From the NCBI RefSeq assembly GCF_022627325.1, contig NZ_JAETZZ010000007.1:225641-289640 (forward strand): a stretch of DNA of 64,000 nucleotides, given 5' to 3'. Under the pieces are notes generated by a model. It saw only the letters and a list, made by a program, of their open reading frames with translations. It did no database searches and had not been told where the DNA came from. The stretch is from Pseudomonas putida. GTDB taxonomy: Bacteria > Pseudomonadota > Gammaproteobacteria > Pseudomonadales > Pseudomonadaceae. Positions 57,858-64,000 of the stretch are shown here, in pieces. The position numbers and the translations under genes are program-made. Every line of letters starts with the position of its first letter. Positions within the stretch are counted from its first letter, which is position 1.

Positions 57858-58400
57858 CTAGTGTTCGACACACAGCTGTGAGGTGGCGCGCACCAGCGCC
57901 TGGTGGCGTAAAGGGTCGTTGGTGCGTCGCGCCAGGGCGCGGGCGAGTTCTTGCCTGCAGTCTGGGTAACGTTGCTGGTCAAACCGGGCCAGTTCGAACA
58001 GGAGCGTCGCCTGGAGTTGGTCCAGGCGGGGGCGAATCTGGTTGGCAAGGTCGAGCGGTTTAGCCGGCGGGCGTTGCCCTAGCATTGCCCAGCGATCGCG
58101 CAGGGTGTACTGGATCAGCTTGTTGGCTTCGATCTGGTCAGCGAAGAACGCAGCGGCGCGCTCAGGGCTCAGGTCGTAGTCCGGTGCCATCTGTTGGACA
58201 CCTGACAGCACCTGCCGCTCGCGTTCGGGGGCCTCCACGGGCAGGTGGTGGTCCCATTTGTGTACCGCTACCGAGGTGGCCAGGTCCAGGCGCTGCTCGA
58301 TACTGGAAAGCAAGGGCTGGAATTCTGGCTCAGAAGGTGATGATGCCTGGCAGCCGAGAAGGCCGAAGGTGATGGCGAGCACAAAGGTGGCGCGTTGCAT
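57858..58400 (-). CDS. Exported chorismate mutase, gamma-AroQ class, with lipoprotein-like signal
   Basis: A 180-residue protein. MQRATFVLAITFGLLGCQASS is a signal with lipobox LLGC (Cys17), so a lipid-anchored form is predicted rather than the free periplasmic form usual for gamma-AroQ. The catalytic helices show RLDLATSVAVHKWDHH, APERERQVL and FFADQIEANKLIQYTLRDRW, the AroQ pattern with Arg, Lys and Gln at active-site places. It converts chorismate to prephenate outside the cytoplasm; the reason is unknown in this class. It lies between glnA and ntrB on the same strand but behind the glnA terminator. Confidence 0.8.
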   Translation of the reverse strand: MQRATFVLAITFGLLGCQASSPSEPEFQPLLSSIEQRLDLATSVAVHKWDHHLPVEAPERERQVLSGVQQMAPDYDLSPERAAAFFADQIEANKLIQYTLRDRWAMLGQRPPAKPLDLANQIRPRLDQLQATLLFELARFDQQRYPDCRQELARALARRTNDPLRHQALVRATSQLCVEH

Positions 58401-58489
58401 GGTGATCTCCTGTGGATGGAGACCTGATTGTGGATTTGGATGGCGAGTTCTGCTTGTAGGATGCGTCCGATTCGGGCAGTCGAAAAACA

Positions 58490-58517
58490 AAAACGGCCTT
58501 CAGAAGAAGGCCGTTTT
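58490..58517 (-). terminator. Terminator of glnA
   Basis: A perfect 12-bp stem AAAACGGCCTTC / GAAGGCCGTTTT with a 4-nt loop. On the minus strand it is followed by TGTTTTTCG. It starts 33 bp past the glnA stop. Confidence 0.93.
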
Positions 58518-58550
58518 CGGTGATTTCATCGACGCCAGGCGCCGATCAGA

Positions 58551-59957
58551 TCAGCAGCTGTAGTACAGCTCGTATTCCAGCGGGTGCACGAAGGTACGGA
58601 CTTTGATCTCTTCTTCGGACTTCAGCTCGATGAAGGCATCGATGAAGTCGTCGGAGAACACGCCGCCCTTGGTCAAGAACGCACGGCCTTTATCCAGTTC
58701 TTCCAGCGCTTCTTTCAGGCTGCCGCAAACTTGCGGGATATCTTTCGCCTCTTCAGGCGGCAGGTCGTACAGGTTCTTGTCGGCAGCATCGCCTGGGTGA
58801 ATCTTGTTCTGGATACCGTCCAGGCCAGCCATCAGCAGGGCGGCGAAAGCCAGGTACGGGTTGGCCGATGGGTCCGGGAAGCGCGCTTCGATACGGCGGG
58901 CTTTAGGGCTGCCGACGTAAGGAATACGGATCGAGGCCGAACGGTTACGTGCCGAGTAGGCCAGCATTACCGGGGCTTCGAAGCCTGGAACCAGACGCTT
59001 GTAGGAGTTGGTCGACGGGTTGGTGAAGCCGTTCAGTGCCTTACCGTGCTTGATGATACCGCCGATGAAGTACAGGGCAGTTTCGGACAGACCGGCATAG
59101 CCTTCACCGGCGAAGGTGTTCTTGCCTTCTTTCCAGATCGACATGTGCACGTGCATGCCCGAGCCGTTGTCGCCGTACAGTGGCTTCGGCATGAAGGTGG
59201 CGGTACGGCCGTAAGCGTCGGCTACGTTGTGCACGACGTATTTCAGGGCCTGTACTTCGTCAGCTTTCTTCACCAGGGTGTTGAACTTGACGCCGATTTC
59301 GTTCTGGCCGGCAGTCGCCACTTCATGGTGGTGAACTTCAACGGTCTGGCCCATTTCTTCCAGTGCGTTGCACATGGCAGTACGGATTTCGTGGTCGTGG
59401 TCGAACGGCGGAACTGGGAAGTAGCCACCTTTGACGCCTGGACGGTGGCCTTTGTTGCCGCCTTCCACGTCAGCGCCAGTCATCCACGAGCCTTGCTCGG
59501 AGAAGATCTTGAACATCGAGCCGGAGATGTCCGACTGGAACTTCACTTCGTCGAAGATGAAGAACTCAGGCTCTGGGCCGGCGAAGACGGTGTCACCGAT
59601 GCCGGTGCTCTTGAGGTACTCTTCAGCGCGCTTGGCGATTGCGCGTGGGTCGCGATCGTAGCCCTGCATGCTCGAAGGGTCGACGATGTCGCAGGTGATG
59701 ATCAGGGTCGGCTCTTCGGTGAACGGGTCCAGGACGGCGGTCTCGTCAACCGGCATCAGGATCATGTCGGAGGCTTCGATGCCTTTCCAGCCAGCGATGG
59801 AGGAACCGTCGAACATCTTGCCGACTTCGAAGAAGTCTTCGTCCAGGCCATCACGCGCTGGCATGGTCACGTGATGCTGAGTGCCTTTGGTGTCCGTGAA
59901 ACGCAGATCAATCCACTTGACGTCATGATCTTTGATGAGTTGAACCGACTTCGACAT
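58551..59957 (-). CDS. glnA: Glutamine synthetase, type I
   Basis: A 468-residue dodecameric enzyme that forms glutamine from glutamate, ammonia and [36 protein letters not shown] and the ATP-binding [20 protein letters not shown] are family signatures. Tyr in [16 protein letters not shown] is the adenylylation site (Tyr397 in enterics), so activity should be set by GlnE. The ATG at 59957 ([11 protein letters not shown]) follows GGAGGA. With GltBD at the other end of the window it completes the GS-GOGAT cycle. Confidence 0.98.
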   Translation of the reverse strand: MSKSVQLIKDHDVKWIDLRFTDTKGTQHHVTMPARDGLDEDFFEVGKMFDGSSIAGWKGIEASDMILMPVDETAVLDPFTEEPTLIITCDIVDPSSMQGYDRDPRAIAKRAEEYLKSTGIGDTVFAGPEPEFFIFDEVKFQSDISGSMFKIFSEQGSWMTGADVEGGNKGHRPGVKGGYFPVPPFDHDHEIRTAMCNALEEMGQTVEVHHHEVATAGQNEIGVKFNTLVKKADEVQALKYVVHNVADAYGRTATFMPKPLYGDNGSGMHVHMSIWKEGKNTFAGEGYAGLSETALYFIGGIIKHGKALNGFTNPSTNSYKRLVPGFEAPVMLAYSARNRSASIRIPYVGSPKARRIEARFPDPSANPYLAFAALLMAGLDGIQNKIHPGDAADKNLYDLPPEEAKDIPQVCGSLKEALEELDKGRAFLTKGGVFSDDFIDAFIELKSEEEIKVRTFVHPLEYELYYSC

Positions 59958-60057
59958 GTTGTCCTCCGGATGGTCTAGAGCGCGGTGGGCCGCTGCCCTG
60001 GAAAAAAGGGTGTTGCCGGGCGCGGATAGTCGGCCAAGCTTACCTGCCTCACAAGGG

Positions 60058-60073
60058 AGCAAATTGCATGCCA
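60058..60073 (-). promoter_or_regulatory. Sigma54 promoter of glnA
   Basis: On the minus strand TGGCATGCAATTTGCT: GG at 60072-60071, ten bases, GC at 60060-60059, matching TGGCAC-N5-TTGCW with one mismatch. Transcription should start near 60047, giving a leader of about 90 nt. Confidence 0.88.
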
Positions 60074-60146
60074 GTGCCCGAAAATGGCGAGGCCGGGATA
60101 AAAAGGGGCGTTTACGGGCATTTGAGGCCGGGTTGTCGGGGAAAAG

Positions 60147-60163
60147 TGCACCCTTACGATGCG
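60147..60163 (-). promoter_or_regulatory. NtrC binding site 1 of glnA
   Basis: Plus-strand TGCACCCTTACGATGCG, 11/17 to the enteric consensus TGCACCAAAATGGTGCA. The centre is about 108 bp upstream of the predicted start. Confidence 0.6.
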
Positions 60164-60177
60164 GTTTTTGTTACTGG

Positions 60178-60194
60178 CGCACCAATTGCGTGCA
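60178..60194 (-). promoter_or_regulatory. NtrC binding site 2 of glnA
   Basis: Plus-strand CGCACCAATTGCGTGCA, 12/17 to consensus with intact GCAC-N7-GTGC. The centre is about 139 bp upstream of the predicted start and 31 bp from site 1, on the same helix face. Confidence 0.7.
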
Positions 60195-60223
60195 CGGTTG
60201 GGGCCGTGTGCTTCCTTTAGGGG

Positions 60224-60315
60224 CTTCATCGCCGGTACGCCTGCTCGCACAGATCAGGCGCCGGTCGTGGGGCCTGCCGATGTCCCCCAGGCGCTGGCTT
60301 GCCGGCGATGAGGCC
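60224..60315. repeat. Inverted REP pair between glnA and thiI promoters
   Basis: TCATCGCCGG at 60227-60236 and the inverted TTGCCGGCGATGAGG near 60299-60313 bracket about 60 bp. They resemble the REP family of the other gaps and could form a cruciform. Confidence 0.55.
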
Positions 60316-60378
60316 AGTACCGGCAATATAAATCCGACCTTCTGTACAAAAGTTGGTCAAATCCTGAGCAATTTCCGA

Positions 60379-60384
60379 TATAAT
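60379..60384 (+). promoter_or_regulatory. Probable -10 box of thiI
   Basis: Perfect TATAAT, 45 bp before the thiI ATG. Upstream TTGGTCAAA (60353-60361) may contribute a poor -35; with 17-bp spacing it would read GTCAAA. Confidence 0.5.
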
Positions 60385-60429
60385 TCGCGCCCCTCATTTT
60401 TCGGCAGGCCCTGCGCGCGCTGTTAACCA

Positions 60430-61884
60430 ATGAAACTTATCGTCAAAGTCTTCCCAGAAATCACCATCAAGAGCCGGCCGGTGCGCAAGCGCTTCATCCG
60501 CCAGCTCGGCAAGAACATCCGCAACGTGCTCAAGGACCTCGACCCTGAGCTCGCGGTCGATGGTGTCTGGGACAACCTCGAAGTGGTCACCCGCGTCGAA
60601 GACGAAAAAGTCCAGCGCGAGATGATCGAGCGCCTCACCTGCACCCCGGGGATCACCCACTTCCTGCAGGTAGAGGAATACCCGCTCGGTGACTTCGACG
60701 ATATCGTCGCCAAGTGCAAGCAGCACTTCGGCCACTTGCTCGCCGGCAAGTATTTCGCCGTGCGCTGCAAGCGTGGCGGCCACCATGACTTCACCTCGAT
60801 GGACGTCGACCGTTACGTGGGTAGCCAGCTGCGCCAGCAGTGCGGCGCCGCCGGCATCGAGCTCAAGCAGCCTGAAGTGACGGTGCGCATCGAAATCCGC
60901 AACCAGCGCCTGTACGTGATCCACAATCAGCATCAAGGCATCGGCGGCTACCCGCTGGGTGCCCTGGAGCAGACCCTGGTTCTGATGTCCGGCGGTTTCG
61001 ACTCCACCGTGGCGGCCTACCAGATGATGCGTCGCGGCCTGATGACCCATTTCTGCTTCTTCAACCTCGGCGGCCGGGCCCACGAACTGGGCGTGATGGA
61101 AGTGGCCCACTACCTGTGGAAAAAGTACGGCAGCAGCCAGCGCGTACTGTTCATCAGCGTGCCGTTCGAAGAAGTGGTCGGCGAGATCCTCAACAAGGTC
61201 GACAACAGCTACATGGGCGTGACCCTCAAGCGCATGATGCTGCGCGGCGCTGCGCGCATGGCCGATCGTCTGGAAATCGATGCGCTGGTCACCGGCGAGG
61301 CGATCTCCCAGGTGTCCAGCCAGACGCTGCCGAACCTGTCGATCATCGACTCGGCCACCGACAAGCTGGTGCTGCGCCCATTGCTGGCCAGCCACAAGCA
61401 GGACATCATCGACCTGGCCAACGAAATCGGCACCGCCGACTTCGCCAAGCACATGCCTGAATATTGCGGCGTGATCTCGGTGAACCCGACCACCCATGCC
61501 AAGCGTCACCGCATGGAGCATGAAGAGAAGCAGTTCGACATGGCCGTGCTGGAGCGCGCCCTCGAACGTGCCAAGTTCATCTCGATCGACCACGTGATCG
61601 ACGAGCTGGGCAAAGACGTGGAAATCGAGGAAGTCAGCGAAGCATTGCCAGGCCAGATCGTGATCGACATCCGCCACCCTGACGCCCAGGAAGACGAGCC
61701 TTTGGTGCTTGAGGGTATCGAAGTTCAGGTGATGCCGTTCTACGCGATCAACAGCAAGTTCAAGCAGCTGGATGAAACCCGCCAGTACTTGCTGTATTGC
61801 GACAAAGGTGTGATGAGCCGATTGCACGCACACCACCTGCTCAGTGAGGGACATGCCAATGTGCGTGTTTATCGTCCGGCATAA
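60430..61884 (+). CDS. thiI: tRNA 4-thiouridine synthase / thiazole sulfur transferase ThiI
   Basis: A 484-residue enzyme for s4U8 in tRNA and, in enterics, thiamin thiazole. N-terminal ferredoxin-like and THUMP domains (1-165), PP-loop [17 protein letters not shown] (about 180-196) for tRNA adenylation, and a C-terminal rhodanese domain (about 405-484) with the persulfide Cys in [11 protein letters not shown]. The rhodanese extension is the gammaproteobacterial form. The stop is followed by 126 bp, then typA. Confidence 0.97.
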   Translation: MKLIVKVFPEITIKSRPVRKRFIRQLGKNIRNVLKDLDPELAVDGVWDNLEVVTRVEDEKVQREMIERLTCTPGITHFLQVEEYPLGDFDDIVAKCKQHFGHLLAGKYFAVRCKRGGHHDFTSMDVDRYVGSQLRQQCGAAGIELKQPEVTVRIEIRNQRLYVIHNQHQGIGGYPLGALEQTLVLMSGGFDSTVAAYQMMRRGLMTHFCFFNLGGRAHELGVMEVAHYLWKKYGSSQRVLFISVPFEEVVGEILNKVDNSYMGVTLKRMMLRGAARMADRLEIDALVTGEAISQVSSQTLPNLSIIDSATDKLVLRPLLASHKQDIIDLANEIGTADFAKHMPEYCGVISVNPTTHAKRHRMEHEEKQFDMAVLERALERAKFISIDHVIDELGKDVEIEEVSEALPGQIVIDIRHPDAQEDEPLVLEGIEVQVMPFYAINSKFKQLDETRQYLLYCDKGVMSRLHAHHLLSEGHANVRVYRPA

Positions 61885-62010
61885 GACCCCAGGGCTGTAT
61901 GGCGGCAGCATCCGCCATCGCCCTCCCGACCGCCGGGCCCGCTGAGCCTTTTACCTTCATATTGGCCGCCTAGACTGGCGGCAACCGAATCCTCTGATCG
62001 AGATACAGTT

Positions 62011-63831
62011 GTGATCGAAAATCTGCGTAACATCGCCATCATCGCCCACGTTGACCATGGTAAAACCACCCTGGTCGACAAACTCCTGCGTCAGTCCGGC
62101 ACCCTGGAACGTAACGAGCTCAACGACGAGCGCGTAATGGACTCCAACGACCAGGAAAAAGAGCGTGGCATTACCATTCTGGCAAAAAACACCGCCATCA
62201 ACTGGAACGGCTACCACATCAACATCGTCGACACCCCCGGCCACGCCGACTTCGGTGGCGAGGTTGAGCGCGTAATGTCCATGGTCGACTCCGTGCTGCT
62301 GCTGGTCGACGCCCAGGACGGCCCTATGCCGCAAACCCGCTTCGTGACCAAGAAGGCCTTCGAAGCCGGCCTCAAGCCGATCGTCGTGATCAACAAGGTC
62401 GACCGTCCGGGCGCACGTCCAGACTGGGTTCTGGACCAGATCTTCGACCTGTTCGACAACCTCGGTGCAACCGACGAGCAGCTGGACTTCAAAGTGGTCT
62501 ACGCCTCGGCCCTGAACGGCATTGCCGGCCTGGACCACACCGCCATGGCCGAAGACATGACCCCGCTGTACCAGTCGATCGTCGACAACGTACCCGCGCC
62601 GGACGTTGACCGTGAAGGCCCGTTCCAGATGCAGATCTCGGCACTGGATTACAACAGCTTCCTGGGTGTCATCGGCGTTGGCCGTATCGCCCGTGGCCGC
62701 GTGAAGCCGAACACCCCGGTCGTCGCCATCGACACCAACGGCAAGAAGCGTAACGGCCGTATCCTCAAGCTGATGGGCCACCACGGCCTGCACCGCGTCG
62801 ACGTCGAAGAAGCCCAGGCTGGCGACATCGTCTGCATCAGCGGTTTCGACGAGCTGTTCATCTCCGACACCCTGTGCGACCCGACTGCCGTCGAAGCGAT
62901 GAAGCCGCTGACCGTTGACGAGCCAACCGTTTCGATGACCTTCCAGGTCAACGACTCGCCGTTCTGCGGCAAGGAAGGCAAGTTCGTCACCAGCCGCAAC
63001 ATCAAGGACCGTCTGGACAAAGAGCTGCTGTACAACGTTGCTCTGCGTGTTCAGGAAACCGATTCCCCTGACAAGTTCAAGGTATCGGGCCGTGGTGAAC
63101 TGCACCTGTCGGTACTGATCGAAACCATGCGCCGTGAAGGCTTCGAGATGGCCGTGGGCCGTCCTGAAGTGATCATCCGCGAAGTGGATGGCGTCAAGCA
63201 GGAACCGTTCGAGAACGTCACCATCGACATCCCTGAGGAATCCCAGGGCAAGGTGATGGAAGAGATGGGTCTGCGTAAAGGCGACCTGACCAACATGGTT
63301 CCGGATGGCAAGGGCCGTGTTCGCCTGGAGTACAACATTCCAGCCCGTGGCCTGATCGGCTTCCGTAACCAGTTCCTGACCCTGACCAACGGTGCAGGCA
63401 TCCTGACCTCGATCTTCGATCGCTACGACACCATGAAGTCGGGCCAGATGTCCGGCCGCCTCAACGGTGTACTGGTATCGGTCGAGACCGGCAAGGCACT
63501 GACCTACTCCCTGGAAACCCTGCAGGCGCGCGGCAAGCTGTTCGTCGAGCACGGCCAGGAGATCTACAACGGTCAGATCATCGGTCTGAACAGCCGTGAC
63601 AACGATCTGGGCGTGAACCCGACCAAAGGCAAGAAGCTCGACAACATGCGTGCTTCGGGCAAAGACGAAGTCATCGCCCTGGTTCCGCCAGTTCGCCACA
63701 CCCTCGAACAGGCCCTGGAATTCATCCAGGACGACGAGCTGTGCGAAGTCACGCCGAAGTCGATCCGTCTGCGCAAGAAGATCCTGGACGAAGGCGAGCG
63801 TACCCGCGCTGCCAAGAAAGCCAAGAGCTGA
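62011..63831 (+). CDS. typA: Ribosome-associated GTPase TypA/BipA
   Basis: A 606-residue translational GTPase of the EF-G family. [10 protein letters not shown] is the P-loop (about 12-21), RGITI switch [15 protein letters not shown] switch II and [11 protein letters not shown] the base-recognition motif. Domains II, III and V plus the BipA-specific C-terminal domain follow ([21 protein letters not shown]). It helps 50S assembly at low temperature and stress. The start is a GTG at 62011 (IENLRNIAI follows). Confidence 0.97.
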   Translation: MIENLRNIAIIAHVDHGKTTLVDKLLRQSGTLERNELNDERVMDSNDQEKERGITILAKNTAINWNGYHINIVDTPGHADFGGEVERVMSMVDSVLLLVDAQDGPMPQTRFVTKKAFEAGLKPIVVINKVDRPGARPDWVLDQIFDLFDNLGATDEQLDFKVVYASALNGIAGLDHTAMAEDMTPLYQSIVDNVPAPDVDREGPFQMQISALDYNSFLGVIGVGRIARGRVKPNTPVVAIDTNGKKRNGRILKLMGHHGLHRVDVEEAQAGDIVCISGFDELFISDTLCDPTAVEAMKPLTVDEPTVSMTFQVNDSPFCGKEGKFVTSRNIKDRLDKELLYNVALRVQETDSPDKFKVSGRGELHLSVLIETMRREGFEMAVGRPEVIIREVDGVKQEPFENVTIDIPEESQGKVMEEMGLRKGDLTNMVPDGKGRVRLEYNIPARGLIGFRNQFLTLTNGAGILTSIFDRYDTMKSGQMSGRLNGVLVSVETGKALTYSLETLQARGKLFVEHGQEIYNGQIIGLNSRDNDLGVNPTKGKKLDNMRASGKDEVIALVPPVRHTLEQALEFIQDDELCEVTPKSIRLRKKILDEGERTRAAKKAKS

Positions 63832-63849
63832 GTTAGCTCAGGCTGAATG

Positions 63850-63885
63850 AAAACGCCCCCGGTCGAAAGGCCGGGGGCGTTTTTG
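63850..63885 (+). terminator. Terminator of typA
   Basis: A 13-bp stem AAAACGCCCCCGG / CCGGGGGCGTTTT, 8-nt loop, then TTGTT. It starts 18 nt after the typA stop. The group II intron begins 3-5 nt past the T-run. Confidence 0.93.
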
Positions 63886-63887
63886 TT

Positions 63888-64000
63888 GTGCGCCAGGCAT
63901 GGCGCGTTGCGCGTCAGCGCAACCCGCTTGGCTGTGGTGGCCGAGTGGGTGACTTGGAGGTGAAAGTCCTCTACACACCCGGCAAGGGGAAGTGTTAGCC
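63888..64000 (+). mobile_element. Group II intron, 5' end (domain I), truncated by window edge; probably bacterial class C
   Basis: The sequence begins GTGCGCC, the group II 5' consensus GTGYG. It then folds: GCGCCA-GGCA-TGGCGC, followed by GTTGCGC-GTCA-GCGCAAC, both perfect. GGAGGTGAAAGTCCTCTAC and ACACCC further on look like domain I of bacterial introns. Insertion directly behind a terminator stem-loop is the known target preference of class C introns. The reverse transcriptase gene and 3' end would be outside the window. Class assignment is inference. Confidence 0.72.

Noticed and set aside
63930..63975. tRNA-like stretch (GGTGGCCGAGTGGGTGAC)
   Set aside because: It resembles a tRNA-Leu/Ser D-arm, but there is no anticodon arm or T-arm sequence, and the stretch fits domain I of the group II intron.

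Overview
The window is high-GC chromosomal DNA with the gene content and order of a Pseudomonas of the P. putida group. The evidence is gltB-gltD-hemE, betI-betB-betA with betT, ctpA-envC-gpmI-rhodanese-grxC-secB-trmL, and ntrC-ntrB / glnA / thiI / typA, together with P. putida-type REP palindromes in the gaps. This is judged from remembered synteny and protein sequence; no search was run.

Layout. 1-5415: glutamate synthase (gltB cut by the window edge, gltD). 5567-9533: hemE, a periplasmic OB-fold protein, and a divergent MFS exporter / LysR pair. 9768-27288: a 17-kb minus-strand operon of about 21 genes, mostly with 4-32 bp overlaps. It encodes an aryl polyene (APE) type II polyketide pathway: two ketosynthases and a chain-length factor, ketoreductase, dehydratase, two acyl carrier proteins, an AMP ligase fused to a second dehydratase, an aromatic ammonia-lyase, a halogenase-like flavoenzyme, methyltransferase, thioesterase, acyltransferases, glycosyltransferase, MMPL exporter and a LolA-like carrier. 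A good sigma70 promoter lies at its head (27350-27378). 27568-35407: orphan ParA, TrxC, SelO, an MscK-type channel and NhaP2. 35646-42162: choline-to-glycine betaine genes with a perfect BetI operator. 42282-46949: a 1555-residue orphan protein of the Pseudomonas dermonecrotic-toxin-domain family. 46955-54666: housekeeping genes (cell division/peptidoglycan, glycolysis, redox, secretion, tRNA modification). 54664-54889: a 60-bp tandem repeat. 55084-60194: ntrC, ntrB, an exported chorismate mutase and glnA, with a textbook sigma54/NtrC control region. 60430-63831: thiI and typA. 63888-64000: the 5' end of a group II intron sitting just behind the typA terminator.

How the parts fit. GltBD, GlnA and NtrBC make up the GS-GOGAT nitrogen assimilation circuit, with NtrC sites in front of glnA. 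The APE operon would build an aryl polyene on a carrier protein, decorate it, attach it to a lipid and move it to the outer membrane as a protective pigment.

Best leads: (1) the APE operon carries an ammonia-lyase with an unusual Phe-His selectivity pair, a halogenase-like enzyme with the catalytic lysine and WxWxIP motif, a ligase-dehydratase fusion and an unannotated 46-aa membrane ORF; (2) three copies of an inverted heptad element, CAG(NNNCAAG)n ... (CTTGNNN)nCTG, each starting 0-4 nt behind a stop codon; (3) the group II intron; (4) the large toxin-like orphan.
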